Source: Calditrichota bacterium (GTDB lineage Bacteria; Calditrichota; Calditrichia; Calditrichales; J004). Taken from it: a DNA stretch of 64,000 bases. Shown one piece after another: positions 1-8,375 of this stretch. Both the position numbers and the translations under genes were made by a program. The stretch lies in NCBI GenBank assembly GCA_013112635.1, contig JABFGF010000001.1:1178001-1242000 (forward strand). The letters run 5' to 3'. The first letter of the stretch is position 1, and the number at the start of each line of letters is the position of its first letter. The notes under the pieces were generated by a model. That model was not told the origin of the DNA and ran no database searches. It saw nothing but the letters and a program-made list of their open reading frames with translations.

Positions 1-3000
1 AATGTGATGGCGCTGATATCGACCGCTTCCGTAGAGCTGGCAGAAAGGTTAAGCTGAGTCATTACAAGATTGGTTTCTGCCGAACCAATATTTTTTGAAG
101 CAGGATTGTCTGCACCAGCGCTTAATGTCAAACTGCCCACATTGGAGATTGTGCCTACGCCGCTTGTTATCGGTGCACCGCTGTTGGTGATGGCTTCACC
201 ACTGGTTTGGCCGGTATCGACAACCGCACCATTGGCGGAAATCCCAACTTGATAGGTTTCACCAAGCGTTGTCTGTGCGCCATTAAAATCATAAAGTACA
301 AGCCAGTTTTCAAAATTATTGGCGTCGATCACTTCACTCAGACCTGAAAAGACGAGGCTGCCGTCATCTGTAAAACTGGTTAAAGTAGCTCCGATCTGTC
401 TATCATAATCCAGAAGATTGATCTTGCCATCATCGTTGACATCTTCATACAAACGAACCGAATCAAGGTCTGTGCTCTCATTACCGGTTCCGCTCATATC
501 AAAGGTTACTTTGCTGATCTCAACATTTTCTGAACCGGCAGTAAACTGAACATCGAACATGATTTCATCGCTGGCGCCATCGGCCACATTGTGGTAACCG
601 GGATCGCTTTGGCCAACGGCCATGGTTAAGCTGCCCGCCGTGCTGCCGGAAACAACCGTCTTTACACCCGCATCAAGTGTCGCACCAGATACATTGGCCG
701 CGCTTGCTGAAGTAACACCCATGACAGACACATTGCTGTTATTTACGATCGACAGCTCGATGTTGTCATCTGTATCGCCGCCGGAAAAATTATTTACAAA
801 AAGCCAGTTCTCAGTCGTGCCCGCATACAGGTAAACATCTGTAAAAGTGATTGTGGTATTACCCGGAAAATTCCAGCTGCTGCCCACATAACTCTGCGTG
901 GTGATCAGCTCGTCCGTGCCCGATTCATAAACACCATTGTTATTTACATCGCGGTAAACACGCATATCAGGATTAACAACTTCATCGATTCGTATGCCTG
1001 AGCCGCTCGTCGTAAAATAGAGGCTGTTGATTTGCAGGTCTTCTGTGGACGATGCACTCATCTTTAGTTGCAGCATGGTTACATTGGATGCCCCGCCGGA
1101 AATATTTTCATCACCAGGATTATTATCACCCAAAGCAATGGTGAGATCCCCAACATTTGACACCGTCATTTCATTTCCGTGGACAGGCGCACCAACTGGT
1201 ATAACAGTGTTTAGGCTAACATTTCCCGAAGCGGAGAGATCTGTATTATCCGCAACATACAAACGGAACGTTTCAGTGCTGGAAGCCAAACCATTTAAAT
1301 AATAAACCACAATCCAGTTTTCAGAACTGCTTGAAGTGATTTGTTCGCTTAAGGATGAAAAAGTAATAAGCCCGTTATCAGTAAAGCTGGTAATCGTTGA
1401 GCCAATCTGAGAGTCACTACCACTTTCATATGTTCCATTGTCATTATCATCTAAAAACAGTTTTACTGAATCAATATCGGTGCTCTCATTTGCACTGCCT
1501 GTGGATGTAAAAGAAATTGCAGAGACATCGATCGCTTCGGTTTCGCTGGATGCCAGATTTAATTGAAGCATAACCAATTCAGATTCGGCAGCTGAAATAT
1601 TATGCGCATCAGGGTTACTCGATCCCTGGGTCAAGCTACCTGTTTGGCTTATTGTTCCAATTCCTCCCAGAATGGGCGCCCCGGTTGTAGTTGCCGCTTC
1701 ATTACTTGTCAGCCCGCTGTCTATTACAGACGCATTTCCTTCTAATGTAATTTGAAATGTTTCACCATTGCTGGTTTGAGCGCCGTCAAAATCATACAAA
1801 ACAAGCCAGTTTTCGGTATCACCATCTGTGATTGTTTCAGATATTCCTGTAAAAATCAAATCGCCATCATCTGTAAAACTGCTAATTGTGCTACCGATCT
1901 GTCGATCATAATCAAGCTGATTTACTTTTCCATCATTATTTGTATCCTCAAAAATTCGCACCGAATCGAGATCACTGCTTTCATTACCTGAGCCTGAGGT
2001 GCTAAAACGAATTTCACTAATTTGTATGTCTTCTGAGCTTGCGGATAGTTGTAAATCAAGCATAACTTCATTGCTTGCACCCGATGTGATATTTTGGTAA
2101 CCGGGATCATTTCCACCGGATGATAGAATTAATGTGCCTGCTGTTGCTGTACTAACAACTGTTTTTTTGCTGCCGCTTAAACTTGCTCCGGTAACATTTA
2201 CAGTGCCTGAAGATGTGAGGCCTGTTGTACTGACATCGCTATTATTCACAATTGTAAGTTGCAAGTTGTCATTTACATCACCGCCTGAAAAATTGTTTAT
2301 TACAAGCCAATTCTGAGAACTCCCTGCATAAATTACTTCGTTTGTAAAAGTGACGGTTGTATTTCCAGGAAAATTCCAACTGCTGCCAGAGTAACTTTGT
2401 GTAGTTATAACCTGATCTGTTCCAGAATCATAAATTCCATTATTATTAACATCGCGGTAAATCCTTATATCTGGATTTACAACTTCATCAACTCTAAAAC
2501 CCGATCCGCTTGTTGTAAAATAAATACTATTTATTTGAATGTCTTCAGCGGCACTAGCCTCAAGTTTAAGTTGCATCATTGTTACGTTGCTTGAGCCGCC
2601 ATTGATGTTTTCATCGGCAGGATTGTTGGCACCCAGGCTTAACGAAAGCGCTCCAATCGTTGAAACTGTCATGTAATTTCCATAAGCAGGCACGCCGGAT
2701 GCAGAGATAGAGCTACTGCTTGTTGCACCTGTTGCTGAAATATCACTGGTCTGGTTCAGATAAATCTGGAAGGTTTCGTTTGCTGATGCTGAGCCATTTA
2801 AATAATATACTAAAAGCCAATTTTCTGATCCGCTGGCAGATATTTGTTCAGATAAACTTGAAAAAACAACAGTACCGTTATTAGTAAAACTGCTAGCAGT
2901 ATTGCCTATTTGTGAATCGATTTGATCATTAAAGACTCCATTATCATCAACATCTAAAAACAGTTTTACAGAATCAATATCTGTGCTTTCATCTGCCGTT

Positions 3001-4010
3001 CCCGATGTTGTAAAAGTTATCGATGAAATATCGACAGCTTCTGTTTGACCTGCCGATAAATTAATCTGAAAAAATTCCAATCCACTTCCAGATGATTGAA
3101 TATTCTTACCTGCAGGATTGTCCACACCCTCTGTAACAAATAACGTTCCGGTTGATGATATTGTAGCTAATCCGCCTGCAACTGAGGCCCCGGATATTGT
3201 AGAAGATAATGCGCTGCTCACGCCTGTTGCTGTGATATCAGAGTTATTTGTTAATGTTACGTCAAATGCTTCTCCGGCCGAAGTTTCCGATCCATCATAA
3301 TCATAAACAACAATCCAATTTGCATATTCCCCGGCAGTTATTGTTTCAGCCAGGCCGCTAAAAACTAACGATCCATCATTAGAAAAACTTGTTATAGCCG
3401 TTCCCAGCTCAATATCCATTTGTTTATTAATGTTGCCGTCATTATCAATATCATCATAAAGACGGACAATACTTAAATCCAGGCTTTCGTCACCGCTTCC
3501 GCTCATATCTAAACTAACTTGAGAAACATCAATATTCTCAAGGGTGCTGGCAGATAAGGTAAGCTGCATCATAACTTCATCATCGGCACCATCATTAATA
3601 TTTCTGTCAATGGGATTAAGGCTGCTGGTGGCAACAAATAAATTTCCCGCTGAAGCCGTAGTAGTTACAGTTTTTCTATTTCCAGAAACAGGGGCTCCAC
3701 TAATTGTAGCTGAAGATGCACTGGTTTGCCCTTCGGCAACTATATCACCGTTTGCCGCAACCTGAATCTCAAGGTAATCGTTATTATCGCCACCACTAAA
3801 AGTATTTAAAATGATCCAGTTTTGAGATGTACCAGCAAATATAACTTTGTCGGGAATGGAAATTGTGACTGTACCCGGCGCATTCCAACTACTACCACTA
3901 TAATTGGCAGTTGTAATTAATTCATCTATTTCAGTTTCCAGAATACCATTATCATTTTTATCATGATAAATATGAATATCAGGGCCAATAACTTCGTCAT
4001 TACGAAAACC
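1..4010 (-). repeat. about 1.5-kb coding super-repeat made of three module types
   Basis: Within the giant gene, motif GFRNDEV (about 4005), GFRVDEV (about 2500) and GIRIDEV (about 1000) recur at roughly 1.5-kb spacing. The B modules (SSDLDSVRIFEDTN-like) and C modules (STDIDSVKLFLD-like) also recur at the same interval. The protein pattern is strongly conserved while codons differ between copies. The copies nearest the left edge look visibly richer in G+C than those at 1.9-3.7 kb. No unit is DNA-identical, so this is an old duplication or one kept diverged, not a recent tandem expansion. Confidence 0.8.
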
Positions 4011-4214
4011 TGATGAAGTTGGTGTAAGTTTTAAGCTGGTTACAACAATGTTTTCAACAGCATCAGCACTTAATTGCATTTGAAGCATCTGAATATCTGA
4101 CCCACTTCCACTTTCATTTGATGCCGCATGATTGTTAGTGCCCTCGGTTACAGTTAAAGTTTGCGTAAATGCCAGCGTTGATGCAATCAACATTATTATT
4201 AACGCCTTATTCAT
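1..4214 (-). CDS. giant secreted repeat protein with calcium-loop-like motifs (C-terminus off the left edge)
   Basis: The frame starting at ATG 4214 stays open to base 1, about 1,404 codons, and has no stop in the window. An AGGAG ribosome site lies 8-10 bases upstream. The N-terminus (MNKALIIMLIASTLAFTQ) is a signal peptide. The rest is built of modules of about 165 residues, each with a hydrophobic strand pattern, an Asp/Asn-rich loop such as DVNNNGIYDSGTD or DTNNDGKVNQLDYD (resembling EF-hand, dockerin or TSP3 calcium loops), and an ENW(L/I)V(L/V)Y-type strand. Three module types alternate A-B-C-A-B-C-A-B-C. I do not recognise a named family. An extracellular or surface adhesin or S-layer-like role is inferred from the architecture only. 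The start is well supported; the end is not in the window. Confidence 0.85.
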   Translation of the reverse strand, partial: MNKALIIMLIASTLAFTQTLTVTEGTNNHAASNESGSGSDIQMLQMQLSADAVENIVVTSLKLTPTSSGFRNDEVIGPDIHIYHDKNDNGILETEIDELITTANYSGSSWNAPGTVTISIPDKVIFAGTSQNWIILNTFSGGDNNDYLEIQVAANGDIVAEGQTSASSATISGAPVSGNRKTVTTTASAGNLFVATSSLNPIDRNINDGADDEVMMQLTLSASTLENIDVSQVSLDMSGSGDESLDLSIVRLYDDIDNDGNINKQMDIELGTAITSFSNDGSLVFSGLAETITAGEYANWIVVYDYDGSETSAGEAFDVTLTNNSDITATGVSSALSSTISGASVAGGLATISSTGTLFVTEGVDNPAGKNIQSSGSGLEFFQINLSAGQTEAVDISSITFTTSGTADESTDIDSVKLFLDVDDNGVFNDQIDSQIGNTASSFTNNGTVVFSSLSEQISASGSENWLLVYYLNGSASANETFQIYLNQTSDISATGATSSSSISASGVPAYGNYMTVSTIGALSLSLGANNPADENINGGSSNVTMMQLKLEASAAEDIQINSIYFTTSGSGFRVDEVVNPDIRIYRDVNNNGIYDSGTDQVITTQSYSGSSWNFPGNTTVTFTNEVIYAGSSQNWLVINNFSGGDVNDNLQLTIVNNSDVSTTGLTSSGTVNVTGASLSGSKKTVVSTATAGTLILSSGGNDPGYQNITSGASNEVMLDLQLSASSEDIQISEIRFSTSGSGNESSDLDSVRIFEDTNNDGKVNQLDYDRQIGSTISSFTDDGDLIFTGISETITDGDTENWLVLYDFDGAQTSNGETFQITLEGNASVIDSGLTSNEAATTTGAPILGGIGTISQTGSLTQGSSNPDAHNISAAESELVMLQLNLASSETEAIDVSAISFTSTGSANESTDIDSVKLFLDDNDNGTYESGSDSQIGSTITSFTDNGLITFSSLSEQITSSSSENWIVVYYLNGLASSTETFRLYVADNTDLSASGNVSLNTVIPVGAPVHGNEMTVSNVGDLTIALGDNNPGDENISGGASNVTMLQLKMSASSTEDLQINSLYFTTSGSGIRIDEVVNPDMRVYRDVNNNGVYESGTDELITTQSYVGSSWNFPGNTTITFTDVYLYAGTTENWLFVNNFSGGDTDDNIELSIVNNSNVSVMGVTSASAANVSGATLDAGVKTVVSGSTAGSLTMAVGQSDPGYHNVADGASDEIMFDVQFTAGSENVEISKVTFDMSGTGNESTDLDSVRLYEDVNDDGKINLLDYDRQIGATLTSFTDDGSLVFSGLSEVIDANNFENWLVLYDFNGAQTTLGETYQVGISANGAVVDTGQTSGEAITNSGAPITSGVGTISNVGSLTLSAGADNPASKNIGSAETNLVMTQLNLSASSTEAVDISAIT

Positions 4215-4251
4215 AACTCTCTCCTGAAAAAATCCATTGTAAATGGTGAGT

Positions 4252-4356
4252 AAAAAAAAAGGCACGACCAAATTTCTCACATCCATATGGGAAATTCGAT
4301 AATGCCTACGACTTACAGGTCATTACCTGCACGAAAAGACGCCCGGCAAAATCCGG
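4252..4356 (-). ncRNA. structured RNA element copy 1 (leader of the giant repeat gene)
   Basis: Read on the minus strand, this is a GC hairpin (4341-4356), then a conserved block GUCUU-UUCG, a 6-bp hairpin GCAGGU/ACCUGU (4315-4330), AAGUCG-UAGGC, then a long terminator hairpin (4261-4306) ending in nine U. The U tract lies about 38 bases before the ATG at 4214. The outer block GUCUU can pair with UAGGC, whose GGC also forms the base of the terminator stem, so two exclusive folds are possible. It shares this plan with three other copies nearby. I match it to no RNA class that I remember. Confidence 0.65.
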
Positions 4357-4387
4357 GTCCTTTAATATTTTAAAATACCTTTTTGGT

Positions 4388-4473
4388 AAAAAAAAAGGCA
4401 CAACCTGGTTGCCTATAATTTTAAGCAATCTGATTGTGCCTTCAACTTACAAGACTATTCTTGTCCGTTAAGA
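4388..4473 (-). ncRNA. structured RNA element copy 2
   Basis: Same plan as copy 1, on the minus strand: AUCUU-AACGG, hairpin ACAAGA/UCUUGU (4449-4464), AAGUUG-AAGGC, then a terminator stem GGCACAAUC/GGUUGUGCC (4397-4440) and nine U. The small hairpin has a different sequence from copies 1, 3 and 4 but keeps six pairs, so the stem covaries. It lies between copies 1 and 3 in the same long leader. Confidence 0.65.
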
Positions 4474-4807
4474 TTTGATTAGCTAATGACGTTTTCCGAA
4501 TTCCTTTTTGTTATCAGGTTAGTATGTTTAATCACTTTTTATATGATCAAAAATTGGAAATAAACTTTGATTATACAAAAATGAATAATATCGTTAAAAA
4601 AATAGCAGGGATTGGTAAAAGTGAAACGAAGAGTCTTAAACTTACATTTGTATTATAGTGATAATAAATTTTTTGCATTTTTTTTCCTCATTTATACTAT
4701 TAAAAAATAGGGGGACAAAGTTTTGACAAGGATGTTTTATTTAGTTTTGTGTCCCCCAAAGCATTTAACATTCTCCTTATTCTTTATTGAACACATTCAT
4801 TAGTTTG
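4474..4807. other. gene-free stretch with a perfect 8-bp inverted repeat
   Basis: No gene is visible in these 334 bases, which are very AT-rich. The one clear structure is GGGGGACA (4710-4717) and TGTCCCCC (4750-4757), a perfect inverted repeat with a 32-base loop; the pairing continues imperfectly into flanking AAG/TTT. No T-run follows on either strand, so a terminator is not obvious. It could be an operator or an RNA hairpin in the long leader between RNA element copies 2 and 3. Confidence 0.4.
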
Positions 4808-4886
4808 AAAAAAAAAGGCATATAATTCACACCAGGTAAATTATATGCCTTCTACTTATAAGCCTTTTTCTTACACGTAAAGACAG
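4808..4886 (-). ncRNA. structured RNA element copy 3 (just after the RR-PATAN gene)
   Basis: On the minus strand: GUCUU-UACG, hairpin UGUAAG/CUUAUA (4857-4875), AGUAG-AAGGC, then a perfect terminator stem GGCAUAUAAUU/AAUUAUAUGCC and nine U (4808-4816). It begins about 50 bases after the stop of the response-regulator gene at 4935. It could therefore end that transcript, or be the first of three elements in the leader of the giant gene. The outer pairing GUCUU/AAGGC is complete (with one G-U). Confidence 0.65.
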
Positions 4887-4934
4887 GTCTATTTTTATTA
4901 AAATAACATCATCCTGCTTAATAGCAGTCAGTGT

Positions 4935-5936
4935 CTAATTTATTTGAAATGGATGCTGCTCAACTATCATTTCTCCATCTGTTAATGAAGAAATCAGTTC
5001 CAAAGCACTTAGCTCTTTCTTGCTATTAAAAGATATTTTTTTGTATTCACCTTTTTGCATATTTACAAGACCTTTACCTTTTTCTGATATTACTGTTATA
5101 TTTCCGGTAAATGCGTCTTTCTCACAACTTTTTAAAATATGCAATGGACTCTTTTCTTCCAGAGAATAGGTATTTATTAAATTTTGATTATTATAATTCT
5201 TAAGAATATTTTTTAATTTTCCAATAAAATACTTATTACCATAATTGGTATAAATAAAGTCATTTATCCCAGTTGCGCATGCACTGGAAATCGTATCATA
5301 TTCTTTACTATCTATCAACATAACAAAGTATTTGTTTTCAAGAATTTCTTTATTCTGGATGTAAAACTCTATCGCTGTCCCATCCAATAATGTGCTGGTT
5401 GAAATTACCGTGTTAATAGAATTATCTGCCAAGATTTGTTTTGCTATTTTTAATGACTCTGCTTTTATTGCTAACCGGCCGCTTGAAACAAAAAAGTCCA
5501 TCAAAGTATTCAACCTTTTTTCATTCTGGTCAATTAACAGTGTAACAGGATTATAGTTTTCCTTCTTCGTTCTGTTGATAATATGTTCAATATGGTTTTT
5601 GATTTGATAAAGATCTATCGGTTTGATCAGACAGTCATCCGCACCAAGTTCCAACCCTTTTTGCAATTCGGTTTCATCCAGACTCCCTGTTAGGAAAACA
5701 AATAATATGTTCGCTAAATCAATATTTTGTTTCAGTTCTGATAAAATTTGTAATCCACTTGTTGATCCCAAATTAAGGTCACACAAAATAATGTCTGGTG
5801 AAAATTCCCTGATACTGGTAATAACATCTTTTTCAAAAAAGAATCCTTTGCTTTCAAACTTATGATGTTCAAAGAACTCAACTAATAATCTTACAACAGA
5901 TTTATCATCATCTATTATAAATATTTTTGTCACCAA
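4935..5936 (-). CDS. response regulator: receiver, degenerate receiver, PATAN-like domain
   Basis: 333 residues. Residues 1-120 are a receiver domain with the acidic pocket DDD at 9-11, phospho-acceptor D53 in LCDLNLG, and KPID near 108. Residues about 130-250 look like a second, degenerate receiver lacking a clear phospho-Asp. The last 60 residues (FTGNITVISEKGKG... through DGEMIVE) resemble the PATAN/DUF4388 domain found in signalling adaptors. There is no DNA-binding domain, so output is probably protein-protein. It lies downstream of another regulator (6149-6892), with RNA element copy 4 between them. The domain calls beyond the first receiver are less certain. Confidence 0.8.
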   Translation of the reverse strand: MVTKIFIIDDDKSVVRLLVEFFEHHKFESKGFFFEKDVITSIREFSPDIILCDLNLGSTSGLQILSELKQNIDLANILFVFLTGSLDETELQKGLELGADDCLIKPIDLYQIKNHIEHIINRTKKENYNPVTLLIDQNEKRLNTLMDFFVSSGRLAIKAESLKIAKQILADNSINTVISTSTLLDGTAIEFYIQNKEILENKYFVMLIDSKEYDTISSACATGINDFIYTNYGNKYFIGKLKNILKNYNNQNLINTYSLEEKSPLHILKSCEKDAFTGNITVISEKGKGLVNMQKGEYKKISFNSKKELSALELISSLTDGEMIVEQHPFQIN

Positions 5937-5969
5937 ATTTCTCCAAACTAAATTTTGAATTTTTTAAAT

Positions 5970-6055
5970 AAAAAAAGGCACAACCACATTACTCTACTAA
6001 GTAACTTGATTGTGCCTTCAACTTGTAAGACTTTGCCCTTACACGGCAAGGCGAA
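5970..6055 (-). ncRNA. structured RNA element copy 4 (leader of the RR-PATAN gene)
   Basis: On the minus strand: GCCUU (6052-6048) - GCCG - hairpin UGUAAG/CUUACA (6043-6024) - AGUUG - AAGGC (6018-6014), then terminator stem GGCACAAUC/GGUUGUGCC and a U-run ending near 5970. The U-run is about 34 bases before the start codon at 5936, the same distance as copy 1 from its gene. GCCUU and AAGGC pair perfectly and would break the terminator stem, as expected of an attenuator or riboswitch. Confidence 0.68.
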
Positions 6056-6148
6056 ACTTTATTATTTTCAGTTCACATTGTCGTTGTAATTATTAATATC
6101 TTTTGCTTTTTTTTAGTAAGTGGACAAAAAACTCACTTGCTCATTACA

Positions 6149-6892
6149 CTAAACCTGAAGGGATTCTAATTTTTTTCTTAACTCGCCCAATTCTTTGGAT
6201 TTAAAACTTCTTTTTGTTTTTTCAAGAACACTGATAGTTTCCTGAACCGCTTTTTTTAACACGTCTTTAGAGTTTTCTTTAAAAAGATGAAATTGATTAT
6301 CATTTGTGTTGATTAATTTTTCTTTGTCCTGACTAATATTAAATAACTTCTCAATATCTGACAAAGAACCCGTAATGTTCTTAAATGATAAATCCAAAAA
6401 TGAATCCGTAGAAAATTCAGCACTTCTTTTATTCTGGCTATTCATAGAATCATCTATTTGTGAAGATACGGTGTGAATTTCTGCTAACCTGGATTTGGCA
6501 TCTGTAATTGTATTTTGAATCTGCCTAATTCCGATTGCTTTTTTTACATGGGTAAGAAGTGAATCAAAATCAATTGGCTTTAACAAATAGGCGCATACCG
6601 GAAGATGAACAGATTGGAGCGCAGTATCTAGAGATGGATAACCTGTAACCAATATAACTTGTAAGTTATCCTCCCGCTTTTCAATACTTTTTACAAGCTT
6701 CAAATCTGCGTTATTCGGCATTTTAATATCGGAAATTAATAAGTCATATTTATTTTTTTCCAATAGTTTCGAAGCTGCATTGGCATCAGTTGCACAATCA
6801 CATAAATATCCATTTTTACGTAGCAGCTCTGCCGTTGCAAATAGAAAAGTCTCTTCATCATCGGCAATTAAAATTCGTCCTTGTTCATTCAT
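6149..6892 (-). CDS. response regulator with receiver and helical C-terminus
   Basis: 247 residues. The N-terminal receiver has DDE at 11-13, phospho-acceptor D55 in ISDIKMP, T near 84 (VTGYPS) and KPID near 107. The C-terminal 120 residues are Lys/Glu/Ser-rich, helical and partly coiled-coil, with no recognisable DNA-binding fold. Ribosome site AAAGGAAG precedes the ATG. It sits 139 bases after the histidine-kinase gene and before the PATAN-type regulator, so these are probably successive components of one relay. The perfect TGTGA-N6-TCACA site at 7021-7036 lies in its upstream region. Confidence 0.85.
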   Translation of the reverse strand: MNEQGRILIADDEETFLFATAELLRKNGYLCDCATDANAASKLLEKNKYDLLISDIKMPNNADLKLVKSIEKREDNLQVILVTGYPSLDTALQSVHLPVCAYLLKPIDFDSLLTHVKKAIGIRQIQNTITDAKSRLAEIHTVSSQIDDSMNSQNKRSAEFSTDSFLDLSFKNITGSLSDIEKLFNISQDKEKLINTNDNQFHLFKENSKDVLKKAVQETISVLEKTKRSFKSKELGELRKKLESLQV

Positions 6893-7020
6893 TTTTGTAT
6901 GTAGCTTCCTTTTTTTAGAACTAATTTAATTGAATGCGAATATCAGGTTTTAAAACTTAAGAGGATATTACATTGCTAAAATGTAATGTGATGAGATTAT
7001 TCAAATTAACGCGATTTCAA

Positions 7021-7036
7021 TGTGATGCACATCACA
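7021..7036. promoter_or_regulatory. perfect CRP/FNR-type palindrome
   Basis: TGTGATGCACATCACA matches the classic CRP-type site TGTGA-N6-TCACA with no mismatch. It overlaps the stop codon of the histidine-kinase gene and lies about 130 bases before the start of the response regulator at 6892. A second imperfect inverted repeat, ATTACAT/ATGTAAT, is at 6966-6986. Use by a CRP/FNR-family activator is inferred; no such protein is encoded in the window. Confidence 0.5.
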
Positions 7037-8348
7037 AAATCGACTCATAAGAGTCATCATTTTCAACCTCTATATAACTTGGAAATTTAATATTAAAACA
7101 GGTACCAGGGCCTTTTTTAGGTTTAATACTTAAATCCCCTTTTAAGGCGTCTGTTATGCCTTTTGAAATTGATAAACCCAGTCCCATCCCTCGTGATTTC
7201 TGGCCATTCTTTTTTGAATAAAAAGGTTCAAATATTCTCTTACAATCCTTCTCAGATATTCCAGGACCTTGGTCTGAAATACGAATGTAAAAAAATTTCT
7301 TCTTACAAAGGATCTCAATATCAATTGAAGATTGAAGCGGGGAAACTTCTAATGCATTTTTTAAAACATTAAATACAACCTGCCTTAAAGAGCCTTCTGG
7401 TAAAAAAACTTTAAATTCAGGATCAGAGTTATTTATGTTTATTTTAATTTCTTTTTCTCGTCTTGTTGGTTCCAACAGAGAAACAATATCATTAATCGAT
7501 TCTGATAATGAAAAATTATAAGCAGCCTTTTGATCAGGGCGATACAAATCAAACATCTGGCGGACAATATTAGCAATTCGGTCTATCTCCTTTTCAATAC
7601 GCCCGGCATATGAAAAATATGGATGATCTTCAGAAATGGCGTCTTTTACCAGTAAAAATGAGTTTTTAATTCCCGCAAGAGGATTGTTGATTTCATGTGC
7701 GATTTGTGCTGCCATTCTGCCTGTTGCAGCCGTTTTCTCAATTTCTGTTCTTTGTTTTTCTAACTCTGAGATCCGTTTTGTTCTTTCATCAACGATGTTT
7801 TCAAGGTTTTGTGTATACTTATGGAGTTCCTGTTCCATTTTTTTTCGTTCTTTAATATCCCTGGCTATGTGTAAAACGGCTTCATAGTCGTCAAGCTCAA
7901 TTTTATGCGATTTCACTTCCATTGGAATGTTTGTACCACTTTTTGTAATTGCCGCAACTTCAAAACGAATACTGTTACCTTTATGTATCTCATCTAGCAA
8001 CTCAACTTTTTTCCGGTTTGAATTTGTAACACAATCATACCTGATAACCTCTTTTAACTGAAGTTTATAAAGTTCCTCTCTGGAATATTTTAAATTCCTG
8101 CATGCTGTATCATTAACCGAATATATCTTTTTAAAATTAATATCTGATACACAAATCAAATCATCACTTGCATTAAATAACATATGGTACTTATCAGCGC
8201 TTTTTGATAATGCTTCCTGCATATTTTTGCGCTTTAATATTTCTTGCTTTACAAGCTTTTTTGATGAATTGGTAACCTTAACTAATTCGTCTTTTAGTTT
8301 TTTAATTTCATCAGTCAACTGCTTTTTATTCATTTTAGAAATTGTCAC
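7032..8348 (-). CDS. PAS sensor histidine kinase
   Basis: 438 residues from a GTG start; AAAGGG lies seven bases upstream, whereas the in-frame ATG at 8333 has no ribosome site. Residues 1-50 are a coiled coil, about 50-170 a PAS domain ending in RDIKERKK, and 170-205 a linker coil. HisKA has H218 in AHEINNPL. HATPase_c has the N-box around N331, DQGPG near 359 and GMGLGLS at 387-393. No membrane segment is seen, so it is a cytosolic sensor. It follows cstA by 27 bases and precedes two response regulators, which suggests control of, or response to, CstA transport. Confidence 0.9.
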   Translation of the reverse strand: MTISKMNKKQLTDEIKKLKDELVKVTNSSKKLVKQEILKRKNMQEALSKSADKYHMLFNASDDLICVSDINFKKIYSVNDTACRNLKYSREELYKLQLKEVIRYDCVTNSNRKKVELLDEIHKGNSIRFEVAAITKSGTNIPMEVKSHKIELDDYEAVLHIARDIKERKKMEQELHKYTQNLENIVDERTKRISELEKQRTEIEKTAATGRMAAQIAHEINNPLAGIKNSFLLVKDAISEDHPYFSYAGRIEKEIDRIANIVRQMFDLYRPDQKAAYNFSLSESINDIVSLLEPTRREKEIKININNSDPEFKVFLPEGSLRQVVFNVLKNALEVSPLQSSIDIEILCKKKFFYIRISDQGPGISEKDCKRIFEPFYSKKNGQKSRGMGLGLSISKGITDALKGDLSIKPKKGPGTCFNIKFPSYIEVENDDSYESIL

Positions 8349-8375
8349 ACTAAATCCCTTTTTGGTGAACTAAAT

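Noticed and set aside
70-3765. Several short plus-strand reading frames across 1-4 kb
   Set aside because: They are shadows of the long minus-strand repeat gene, which has a signal peptide, a ribosome site and continuous modules.
4252-6055. Known riboswitch, attC site or plain terminators
   Set aside because: The core YCUU-NNCG-hairpin-AGUNG-AGGC does not match, from memory, cyclic-di-GMP, SAM, TPP, fluoride, preQ1 or guanidine classes. There is no integrase or cassette. Plain terminators would not need the conserved upstream block. A database search could still change this.
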